NCBI GenBank assembly: GCA_943331195.2
Contig: CALQKQ020000195.1
Span: 1 to 6,908 of the forward strand
From: Akkermansia muciniphila
Lineage (GTDB): Bacteria > Verrucomicrobiota > Verrucomicrobiia > Verrucomicrobiales > V1-33
Length of the DNA stretch: 6,908 bases
Direction of reading: 5' to 3'
Below, one piece after another: positions 1-5,161 of the stretch (its first letter is position 1; each line of letters begins with the position of its first letter). The notes below the pieces were generated by a model, which was not told where the DNA came from, ran no database searches, and saw nothing but the letters and a program-made list of their open reading frames with translations. The position numbers and the translations under genes are program-made.

Positions 1-176
1 CCCAAAGCCTTGCGCAGGCACTCGTCGTTGGCCTCGGTCTGCACTGCCGTGCCGAGTTCCAATCGCTTGATGGTGGCAATGCCCAGGCCGCTGCGGTCGG
101 CCAGTTGTTGTTGGCTCCACTTCAGAGGCCTGCGGGCAGCGCGGACTTCGTCGGGCCAGCGGTAGCGGCAAGACAT
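1..176 (-). CDS. XRE-family helix-turn-helix regulator (partial, N-terminal part)
   Basis: Reading from the ATG at 174-176 toward position 1 gives 58 residues with no stop; the gene continues beyond the window. Residues about 12-42 fit the HTH_XRE (Cro/CI) fold. RAARRPLKWSQQQLADRSG is the first helix plus helix 2, and GIATIKRLELG is the recognition helix and following turn. The W-S-Q-Q-x-L-A core and T-I-K-R-L-E ending are the family signature. Proteins of this style are usually short stand-alone DNA-binding regulators, often autoregulatory; the size of this one cannot be seen. The next upstream ATG on this strand (236-238) is out of frame, which supports the chosen start. No good ribosome binding site precedes it. 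The target genes are unknown. The upstream DNA carries a promoter-like pair and repeats that could be its own operator. Family assignment is firm; function beyond DNA binding is inference. Confidence 0.85.
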   Translation of the reverse strand, partial: MSCRYRWPDEVRAARRPLKWSQQQLADRSGLGIATIKRLELGTAVQTEANDECLRKAL

Positions 177-208
177 GGGATCCAGGAGAAATGCCGCCCC
201 GGACCCAG

Positions 209-233
209 TGAGGGCCGGTTGGTGCGGCCCTCA
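209..233. repeat. Perfect 8-bp inverted repeat in the leader of the XRE gene
   Basis: TGAGGGCC (209-216) and GGCCCTCA (226-233) are exact reverse complements around a 9-nt loop. The repeat lies 33-57 bp ahead of the XRE start codon, inside its likely 5' leader. It has no T-run on either side, so it does not look like an intrinsic terminator. It may be an operator dyad or an RNA hairpin. Confidence 0.55.
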
Positions 234-260
234 GGCATGGCTCGCTAGTTGGTCTGCTAT

Positions 261-289
261 TTAATATGATAGTTGGCTTATTTTGCTAA
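261..289 (-). promoter_or_regulatory. Candidate sigma70-type promoter of the XRE gene
   Basis: On the minus strand, TTAGCA (284-289) and TATTAA (261-266) are separated by exactly 17 bp. Each matches four of six consensus bases. They sit in the most AT-rich stretch nearby (about 255-300). The predicted start of transcription is near 254, giving a leader of about 78 nt. The heptamer CCAACTA occurs at 270-276, between the two boxes, and again at 246-252, just past the start site, 24 bp apart. That is where an autorepressor would bind. Prediction only. Confidence 0.35.
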
Positions 290-322
290 TTCTCTAAAAA
301 AGCTTCGCACCCACCACTGGGG

Positions 323-420
323 GCCCCTCAAGCATCAGGGGCACCTGCTGGACAGGCGGGGAGGGTCAGGCGAAAAACCGCTAAGGGGGAAACCCTAGCA
401 ATTCATTAGGAGTTAGAATA
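323..420. other. Block of three short hairpins and clustered CTAA/TTAG words, function unknown
   Basis: Three successive foldable units are visible: GCCCCT/AGGGGC (323-328 with 337-342), CCTG/CAGG (344-347 with 353-356), and GCTAAGGG/CCCTAGC with one bulged A (380-387 with 393-399). Downstream, TTAG or CTAG words recur at 395-398, 407-410 and 413-416. The block lies beside the ISL3 relic and could be an element end, a structured RNA leader or a regulator-binding cluster. I cannot tell which strand would be used, and I do not recognise a named RNA family. Confidence 0.3.
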
Positions 421-746
421 ATGGCCCGAGAAGAAAGGTTCTTTGCTGCTTTCAGTGGCTTGGAAAAGTCGAGGGGCGGCGGGTAGCGGGAGTTTGCCGG
501 CCGTGCATTTTCGGTGAGGTTTTCTGGATTTTTCCGCCACAGCCATGGCGTGTCTTTGAGGACGGGCCGCGCGCTGCGTTCCTGGCGACTTTCCTAAAGT
601 CGCGTGTCGTCCACGGCTTTGCTCAGAGGCGCGATGACCTAAAATTGGTCGAACACCACCCGCGCCTGCGACGCGATGTTTTGATCCGCTCCCGCGCCAT
701 ACGCTGGACTCATGTCGGCCGAGGCGATACAAGCGAAGTGGCACCG
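415..746 (-). pseudogene. Degraded ISL3-family transposase fragment (catalytic and C-terminal part)
   Basis: One minus-strand frame reads, from 746 downward, FACIASADMSPAYGAGADQ, then ARVVFDQF, a TAG stop (639-641), VIAPLSKAVDDTRL, a second TAG (594-596), then ESRQERSARPVLKDTPWLW and KNPENLTE ending near 510. These match, in order and spacing, landmarks of ISL3 DDE transposases: the D-M-S-P-A-Y segment holding a catalytic Asp (GAC at 714-716), the V-x-D-x-F-H-V-x segment (the His is replaced by the first stop), the A-V-D-x-x-R helix, and the W-L-W-x-K-N-P-E-N-L motif. The weaker LSSRAIILT near 415-450 may correspond to the usual L-x-T-A-R-A-Y region. The N-terminal zinc-binding and HTH parts are not recognisable upstream, and I found no clear terminal inverted repeats. 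It is an inactive relic. The family call rests on recalled motifs, not a search. Confidence 0.7.
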
Positions 747-951
747 TTGTGACGGGCAATGGAGAATCATGCGCCTCCCGTGTGCGGGTGACACGGGGGC
801 GAGTGCGGTTGCGAGCAGCGGTGATTGTGTCCGCCCCCTGCTGCGCCAGGACAGGTGGTGTGACTCCTGGGTGACCGCGGGCAACGTGGCGCCCGTCGGG
901 TCGGCGTCGCTCTCGGTCTGGAAGGAATTTGCTTTCGGCCGGCGGCGTCAT

Positions 952-996
952 GGGCGGGCGGGGCCGGGGAGAGAGGGGGTCTGGGGGGAGAGAAGG
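952..996 (+). other. G-tract cluster, potential G-quadruplex
   Basis: Seven runs of three or more G occur in 45 bp: 952-954, 956-958, 960-963, 966-969, 975-979, 983-988 and 994-996. Four consecutive runs (960-988) have at least four G each with loops of 2, 5 and 3 nt, which satisfies the usual G4+N1-7 pattern. The cluster is outside any gene. Whether it folds in the cell is unknown. Confidence 0.5.
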
Positions 997-1157
997 GCGG
1001 AAGAAGGCTGAAATTTGAGGGAAGCATGAGCAAGCAAGCAGAGAGCGCGGTGCCGGACGGCTGCAGTTGGCCGATGGCTTAGGGTGCCATGAATGTTGAG
1101 TCAAGCACTCCCTCCTAACAAGCGGCTGCGGTGTCAATTTAATCTGAGTCATCGCGG

Positions 1158-1198
1158 GCCTTCCCCGGCGGCCCTGGGGAGGGGGCGGCGGGGAAGGC
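1158..1198 (-). terminator. GC-rich hairpin downstream of the oxidoreductase gene
   Basis: GCCTTCCCCG (1158-1167) and CGGGGAAGGC (1189-1198) form a perfect 10-bp stem around a 21-nt G-rich loop. The stem begins 13 bp past the stop codon of the minus-strand oxidoreductase, the right place for a 3' end. No U-tract follows on the minus strand, so it may protect a transcript end or assist Rho rather than act as a classic intrinsic terminator. Confidence 0.4.
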
Positions 1199-1211
1199 GC
1201 GGGGCGATGGA

Positions 1212-2531
1212 TTAGCTGGAGAGGCCGGGGATTTCCCAGCCGGGGCGGTAGCTGCGGCCGACGAAGGCGTTGGCTTCGGGGAGGTTTTTGAAGGTGAGTT
1301 TGGCGGCGTCCCACTGGAGGGATTGTTGGGGGAAGATGCTGGAGAGGCAGCCGAGCAGGACGGCTTCGGTGAGGGGGCCGGCGTAGTCGAAGTTGGCGGA
1401 GGGTTTGGCACCGCCTTGGCGGACGCAGTCGAGGAATTCGACGTAGTGGTCGCGGGGCTCGAGGGTGGGGAACTTGTAGCCTTTGCCTTTTTCCAAGGGG
1501 TAGATGAGGGGGCGGCTCATGTGGCCGCAGAGGAGGGCGCCTTCGGTGCCGATGTAGAGGCTGCCTTCGCCGGGGAGTTTGCCGCCGACGAGGTCGGCGA
1601 CTTCTTGGGGGGGGCGGGAGTTGCCGTCGGTCCAGGTGACTTTGACTTCTTTGTCGGCGGTGTAGGCGGTGCCGGGGAAGAGGTATTCGACGCGGCCGTT
1701 GATGGCCCAGTTATGGGGGCCGGGGGCGGGGCCGGTGCTTTTGACGGTGATGGGGCTAGTGAGGGCGAGGGCGCGCATCCAGCCGCTGAACATGTGGCAG
1801 CCCATGTCGCCGAGGGTGCCGGTGCCGAAGTCGCGGCGTTTGCGCCAGTTGCCGGGATGGTAGTAGCCGTTGAGGAAGGGACGGGCGGCGGCGGCGGCGA
1901 GCCATTTGTCCCAGTTGAGGGTGGCGGGGACGGGGTCTTCGCGCTGGGGGACGGGTTCGGGGTCGCCCCACTGTTTGGCGCTGAAGGTGTGGACTTCTTT
2001 GATTTTGCCGACGACGCCGTCTTGGACGAGGCGGACGGCGAAGCGTTCCGTGAAGCTGCTGGAGATTTGGATGCCCATCTGGGTCATGACGCCTTTGGAG
2101 CGGGCCAATTCGGTGATGAAGCGGCATTCGCGGAGATTTTGCGTGAGGGGCTTTTGGCCGTAGAGGTGTTTTCCGGCGCTGAGGGCGGCGGCGCCCATGG
2201 GGCCGTGCATGTGGTCGGGGGTGGAAACGCTAACGGAATCGATTTTGTCGGATTCCTTTTCGAGCAATTCGCGCCAATCTTGATAGAACTTGGCTTGGGG
2301 CCATTTGGCTTTGATGGCTTCGAAGGCGGCGGTGTCGACGTCGGCTACGGCGACGAGTTCGAAGTGGGGACTTTGGGCGAAGCTGCTGAGGTCGCCGAAG
2401 GCCTGGCCGCCGGCACCGAAGGCGGCGTGGCGCACTTTTTCGTTGGGGGAAGCGGCGCGGAGGTTGGGGATGAAGGCGGGGGCGGCGGCGAGGGCGGCGG
2501 CGGAGGTGAGGAAGCGGCGGCGTTGCATCAT
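1212..2531 (-). CDS. Tat-exported Gfo/Idh/MocA family oxidoreductase
   Basis: This is a 439-residue protein with a twin-arginine signal: QRRRFLTS at residues 3-10, an alanine-rich hydrophobic stretch to about 22, and likely cleavage near LRAAS. An NAD(P)-binding Rossmann domain follows: AAFGAGGQ at 36-43, AVADVD at 61-66, STPDHMH at 103-109. The family lysine is in GQKPLTQN (125-132), with Gln in place of the Glu of the common EKP motif. NWDKWL (206-211) and the D-F-G-T-G-T-L-G-D-M-G-C-H segment (234-246) are hallmarks of the exported PVC subgroup, and His246 is the likely catalytic-site His. These enzymes usually oxidise or isomerise sugars or inositols, probably in the periplasm; the substrate here is not predictable. 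I chose the ATG at 2529-2531 because the Tat motif begins right there; longer in-frame starts run through the divergent gene. No Shine-Dalgarno is visible. A -10-like TATAAC lies at 2607-2612 on this strand. Confidence 0.9.
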   Translation of the reverse strand: MMQRRRFLTSAAALAAAPAFIPNLRAASPNEKVRHAAFGAGGQAFGDLSSFAQSPHFELVAVADVDTAAFEAIKAKWPQAKFYQDWRELLEKESDKIDSVSVSTPDHMHGPMGAAALSAGKHLYGQKPLTQNLRECRFITELARSKGVMTQMGIQISSSFTERFAVRLVQDGVVGKIKEVHTFSAKQWGDPEPVPQREDPVPATLNWDKWLAAAAARPFLNGYYHPGNWRKRRDFGTGTLGDMGCHMFSGWMRALALTSPITVKSTGPAPGPHNWAINGRVEYLFPGTAYTADKEVKVTWTDGNSRPPQEVADLVGGKLPGEGSLYIGTEGALLCGHMSRPLIYPLEKGKGYKFPTLEPRDHYVEFLDCVRQGGAKPSANFDYAGPLTEAVLLGCLSSIFPQQSLQWDAAKLTFKNLPEANAFVGRSYRPGWEIPGLSS

Positions 2532-2669
2532 AGGGTAGCGTTGTGGTGTTGAAGAAGGCGAGGGGCTGGGGGAGAGAATTAAGAGAATTCTGGGGCCCCG
2601 GCCTCCGTTATACACTTGAACCTGATGTGGCCTTCCTCGGCAAGGTTCCTTTTTGATACTATTTTTGCC
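2532..2669. promoter_or_regulatory. Divergent intergenic region between the two oxidoreductase genes
   Basis: This 138-bp gap must contain both promoters. For the minus-strand gene the best -10 is TATAAC (2607-2612, five of six consensus) with no clear -35. For the plus-strand gene an extended -10-like TGATACTAT lies at 2654-2662, so close to the ATG at 2670 that the transcript would be nearly leaderless. A tandem AGAGAATT pair (2573-2580 and 2582-2589) and the palindrome GGGGCCCC (2593-2600) also lie here; their roles are unknown. Confidence 0.35.
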
Positions 2670-4133
2670 ATGTCTTCCACACTTTATGACGCTGTGATTG
2701 TGGGGTCGGGCCCCAATGGTTTGGCGGCGGGGATCGTTTTGGCGCGGGAAGGGCTGCGGGTGTTGATCGTGGAGGCGAAAGATCGGCCGGGCGGGGGGAT
2801 GCGCAGTGCGGAGCTGACCTTGCCTGGTTTTGTGCATGACATTTGCAGTGCGGTGCATCCGATGGCGGGGATGTCGCCTTTGCTGCGGGCGCTGCCCTTG
2901 GCGAAATTTGGGTTGGAGTGGGCCCATCCGGAGGTTTTGCTAGGGCATCCTCTGGAGGGAGGGAGGGGGGCGGCGCTGTGGCGGGGTGTGGAGGAGACGG
3001 CGGCGTCGCTTCCGGGGGGGGATGGGGCGCGCTGGCGGGGGCTGATGGGGCCGCTGTTGGGGCGGGCGGAGGGTTTGTTTGGGGATTTGCTGGGGCCCAT
3101 GCCGCGGTGGCCGGGGCAGCCGGTGGCGCTGGCGCGGTTTGGGATGGGGGCGGTGCGTTCGGCGGTGGGCTTGGCGTCGGGGCGGTTTCGCTCGGAGGAG
3201 GCGCGGGCGCTTTTTGTGGGGAATGCGGCGCACAGTTTTTTGCCGTTGGAGCGGAACTTTACGGCGGCGGTGGGATTGGCCTTGGGGCTGGCGGGACATG
3301 CCGGTGGCTGGCCGGTGGCGCGAGGTGGCAGCGGGGCGATTGCTTCGGCGATGGCGCGGTATTTTGAGGCTTTGGGAGGGGAGATTCGCTGCGGCTTGGC
3401 GGTGGCGGATGTGCGGGACTTGCCGGCGGCGGCGGCGGTGTTATTTGATACCGGGCCGCGGGCGGTGGCGCGTTTGGCGCAGGCTTGGCTTCCGCTGGGG
3501 TACCGGCGGCGCTTGGAGCGCTATCGCTATGGGCCGGGGGTTTTTAAAATGGACTACGCGCTGAGCGGTCCGGTACCGTGGCGGCATGAGGCGAGTCGCC
3601 GGGCGGGCACGGTGCATGTGGGCGGGAGCATGGAGGAGATCGCCGCGGCGGAGCGGGCGACGTGGCAGGGGCAGGAGACGGATCGCCCGTTTGTCTTGGT
3701 GGGGCAGCAAAGTCTGTGTGATCCGGAGCGGGCTCCGGCGGGGCAGCACACCTTGTGGGCCTACGCCCATGTGCCTGCGGGGAGTCGGAAGCCTTACGCG
3801 GAGGTGATTGCGGCCCAGATTGAGCGCTATGCGCCGGGGTTCCGCGATCTGATTTTGGGATCCCACGCGATGGATCCGCAGGCGGTGGAGGCTTACAATG
3901 CGAACAACGTTGGGGGCGACGTGATTGGGGGGGTGATGGATCTTCGGCAGTTGTTTACGCGGCCGGTGGCGCGGTGGAATCCCTACAGCACGCCGCATCC
4001 CAAGGTGTTTCATTGTTCCAGCGCGACGCCGCCGGGGGCGGGGGTGCATGGGATGTGCGGGTATCATGCGGCGCGAACGGTGTTGCGCCGGGTGTTTGGC
4101 TTGCGACCGGATCCGGCTGCCAATCAAGGTTGA
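2670..4133 (+). CDS. NAD(P)/FAD-dependent oxidoreductase, phytoene dehydrogenase-like (COG1233, PYROXD2-type)
   Basis: This 487-residue protein starts with a dinucleotide-binding fold: YDAVIVGSGPNGLAAG (6-21) carries the GxGxxG loop, VEAKDRPGGGMRS (34-46) the acidic residue for the FAD ribose and the GG motif. GGSGAIASAM near 219-228 and the C-terminal SSATPPGAGVHGMCGYHAA (450-468) complete the FAD site expected of amine-oxidase and phytoene-desaturase relatives. Length is a little below the roughly 500-540 usual for the group. No carotenoid genes are nearby, so a role in carotenoid synthesis should not be assumed; the substrate is unknown. The ATG at 2670 is preferred over one at 2616 because family members begin only a few residues before the nucleotide-binding motif. 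No Shine-Dalgarno is seen. The gene is very GC-rich with strongly G-ending codons. It lies 111 bp before the peroxiredoxin gene, so co-transcription is possible but not shown. Confidence 0.88.
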   Translation: MSSTLYDAVIVGSGPNGLAAGIVLAREGLRVLIVEAKDRPGGGMRSAELTLPGFVHDICSAVHPMAGMSPLLRALPLAKFGLEWAHPEVLLGHPLEGGRGAALWRGVEETAASLPGGDGARWRGLMGPLLGRAEGLFGDLLGPMPRWPGQPVALARFGMGAVRSAVGLASGRFRSEEARALFVGNAAHSFLPLERNFTAAVGLALGLAGHAGGWPVARGGSGAIASAMARYFEALGGEIRCGLAVADVRDLPAAAAVLFDTGPRAVARLAQAWLPLGYRRRLERYRYGPGVFKMDYALSGPVPWRHEASRRAGTVHVGGSMEEIAAAERATWQGQETDRPFVLVGQQSLCDPERAPAGQHTLWAYAHVPAGSRKPYAEVIAAQIERYAPGFRDLILGSHAMDPQAVEAYNANNVGGDVIGGVMDLRQLFTRPVARWNPYSTPHPKVFHCSSATPPGAGVHGMCGYHAARTVLRRVFGLRPDPAANQG

Positions 4134-4244
4134 CCGGCCTGCTGGCGTCGCTTAACCGATGGGCTACCGCTGCGTCTGCCCTTGGGGGCGGCCACCCGCG
4201 AGGGGCGGCGGGACTTTACCTAACTCATCATTTATCTTTTTTCT

Positions 4245-4739
4245 ATGGCTCTGCAACCTGGCACCACGGCTCCTGATTTCAAGCTCACTACCTTGGGGGC
4301 GAATGGCCCGGAATATGTCACCCTGAGCGATCAGCTGGGGAAGGGGCACACCTTGTTGTTGTTTGTGCCGATGGCTTTTACGGGTGGCTGCACGGCGGAG
4401 CTGTGCGAGGTCACGGGTAGCTTGAATAGCTTCACGAGTTTGCACGCCACGGTGTTGGCGATCAGCGGGGACAATCCCTTTGCCCAGGCCGCTTGGGCGG
4501 AGAAGGAGGGAATTGCCCTGACTTTGCTGAGCGACTACGACCACGCGGTGACGCGGGCCTATGGGGTGGCGTACGACAGTTTTCTTCCGGAGAAGCATCT
4601 GGGACAGGCGGGGGTTTCTAAGCGTTCCGCCTTCATTGTGGACCGGGCTGGGGTGATCCAGTATGCGGAAGTTCACGACAATCCGGGGGAGCCGGTGGAT
4701 TTTGCGGCGATCAAGGCCAAGCTGGCTGAGCTGGCGTAG
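4245..4739 (+). CDS. Peroxiredoxin, AhpC/TSA family (AhpE/BCP-like)
   Basis: This 164-residue thioredoxin-fold peroxidase probably reduces H2O2 or organic hydroperoxides in the cytoplasm. It has no signal peptide. The active-site motif PxxxTxxC is at residues 42-49 (PMAFTGGC), making Cys49 the peroxidatic cysteine. Cys54 follows five residues later (CTAELC) and might act as a resolving cysteine, though 1-Cys members also exist. KRSAFIVDRAG (126-136) holds the conserved Arg127 of the active site. GTTAPDF (6-12) is the usual N-terminal strand motif and LAISGDNP (71-78) the central strand. Length is typical. The ATG is preceded by TTTATCTTTTTTCT, not a Shine-Dalgarno site; if TTATCT is a -10 box the mRNA would be leaderless. 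The electron donor is not encoded nearby. The upstream flavin enzyme could be an H2O2 source (inference). Confidence 0.92.
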   Translation: MALQPGTTAPDFKLTTLGANGPEYVTLSDQLGKGHTLLLFVPMAFTGGCTAELCEVTGSLNSFTSLHATVLAISGDNPFAQAAWAEKEGIALTLLSDYDHAVTRAYGVAYDSFLPEKHLGQAGVSKRSAFIVDRAGVIQYAEVHDNPGEPVDFAAIKAKLAELA

Positions 4740-4751
4740 CCTTGTGGCGCG

Positions 4752-4799
4752 GGCTGGGGGGCGGCGAGCCGCTCCCTGGCCTGATTGCCGCGTTTTTTT
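4752..4799 (+). terminator. Candidate terminator of the peroxiredoxin gene
   Basis: Positions 4752-4764 and 4769-4781 pair over 13 bp, including three G-U wobbles, around the tetraloop CGAG. A run of seven T (4793-4799) follows, but 11 nt after the stem rather than directly. The hairpin begins 12 bp past the stop codon. Position and stem favour termination; the spaced T-run weakens the case, and the T-run may instead belong to the promoter of the next gene. Confidence 0.4.
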
Positions 4800-4817
4800 A
4801 TCCTTCGAACTCCATTT

Positions 4818-4827
4818 CCCCCCCCCC
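4818..4827 (+). repeat. Poly-C tract (10 C) ahead of the fmdB-like start codon
   Basis: Ten consecutive C end 4 bp before the ATG at 4832. Homopolymers of this length are prone to slippage. It lies outside the coding region, so a length change would alter the leader or its folding, not the protein. Confidence 0.8.
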
Positions 4828-4831
4828 GATC

Positions 4832-5161
4832 ATGCCCCATTACGACTACGTTTGCGAAACCTGTGAAAAGCAATTTGAGGTTTTCCAGTCGATGAATGAC
4901 AAGCGGCTGACCAAGTGCCCGGAGAAGGGGTGCAAGGGGAAGGTGCGCCGCCTGATTGGGACGGGAGCGGGCTTGGTGTTTAAGGGCTCGGGTTTTTACA
5001 TTACGGATTACCGCAGCGAGAGCTACAAGGCGGGGGCGAAGCAGGATGGGGCGGCGTCGGCGGCACCGGCGGCGGCGGCACCGGCGGCGGGCAGCAGTGC
5101 TCCGGCGGCGGCGGCTCCGGCGGAGAAAAAGGCTAAGGAGAGCAAGCCGAAGAAAGATTAG
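4832..5161 (+). CDS. FmdB-family zinc-ribbon protein with Ala/Pro/Lys tail
   Basis: This small 109-residue protein opens with MPHYDYVCETCEKQFEVFQS, the classic FmdB (CxxC_CxxC_SSSS) start. Cys8 and Cys11 form the first zinc knuckle; Cys29 and Cys34 form the second, spaced C-x4-C instead of the more usual C-x2-C. LIGTGAGLVFKGSGFYITD (41-59) is the conserved segment after the ribbon. Residues about 74-97 are low-complexity Ala/Pro/Ser encoded by GGC-rich repeats, and the last 12 are Lys-rich, so the C-terminus is probably disordered and basic. The family is called regulatory from FmdB of methylotrophs, but its biochemical role is not established. The ATG at 4832 is chosen because family members begin at this M-P-x-Y-x-Y-x-C. 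It is preceded by a run of ten C (4818-4827) and lacks a Shine-Dalgarno. Its stop codon overlaps that of the convergent DUF2062 gene. Confidence 0.9.
   Translation: MPHYDYVCETCEKQFEVFQSMNDKRLTKCPEKGCKGKVRRLIGTGAGLVFKGSGFYITDYRSESYKAGAKQDGAASAAPAAAAPAAGSSAPAAAAPAEKKAKESKPKKD
5051..5122 (+). repeat. GGC-rich low-complexity repeat inside the FmdB-like gene
   Basis: This 72-bp stretch is built almost wholly from GGC/GCG triplets interrupted by ACC, TCC or AGC, and encodes the Ala/Pro tail (residues 74-97). It stays in frame and could vary in length between strains. Confidence 0.7.

Larger units (their letters stand above)
747..1211. other. Non-coding stretch with no supportable gene
   Basis: Reading frames here give arginine/proline- or glycine/tryptophan-rich translations without a recognisable domain, and no start has convincing support. 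The left part may be further decayed insertion-sequence DNA, since it adjoins the ISL3 relic. Visible items are a G-tract cluster (952-996), two copies of TGAGTCA (1097-1103 and 1145-1151), and a strong hairpin just after the oxidoreductase gene (1158-1198). Confidence 0.5.

Noticed and set aside
421..486. 21-codon frame with AGGAG (408-412) eight bases ahead of the ATG
   Set aside because: The start signal is good, but the coding part is the reverse complement of the transposase relic and the peptide has no recognisable feature. A leader peptide cannot be excluded.
585..603. Hairpin with an 8-bp stem and 3-nt loop (GCGACTTT / AAAGTCGC)
   Set aside because: It lies inside the transposase relic and includes its second stop codon. 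With no T-run, it is more likely incidental than a terminator, though a genome-wide search for copies would settle it.
712..1011. 99-residue plus-strand frame
   Set aside because: No ribosome binding site and no recognisable domain; it spans the G-tract cluster and opposes the transposase relic.
1026..1082. 18-codon frame preceded by GAGGGA
   Set aside because: Too short and without downstream gene on the same strand to regulate.
406..1314. 302-residue minus-strand frame across the gene desert
   Set aside because: It is Arg/Pro/Ser-rich with no domain, crosses the end of the oxidoreductase gene, and is a different frame from the one holding the ISL3 motifs.
1323..2552. Long plus-strand reading frame opposite the Gfo/Idh/MocA gene
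   Set aside because: The translation is a Gly/Ala/Glu/Val-rich sequence without domains. It is the mirror of a C-ending-codon gene on the other strand, whose protein has full family motifs.
2616..2669. Earlier start for the FAD oxidoreductase adding 18 residues
   Set aside because: Family members begin just before the nucleotide-binding motif, and the extension overlaps the likely promoter.
2532..2927. N-terminal extension of the Gfo/Idh/MocA frame by 132 residues
   Set aside because: It would run through the promoter region and into the divergent FAD gene. The Tat motif starts exactly at the ATG at 2529-2531.
4134..4244. GC-rich dyads between the FAD oxidoreductase and peroxiredoxin genes (e.g. 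CTGCCC/GGGCGG)
   Set aside because: Stems are short, partly wobble-paired and not followed by a T-run, so they are not distinct enough from G/C-rich background to call a terminator.
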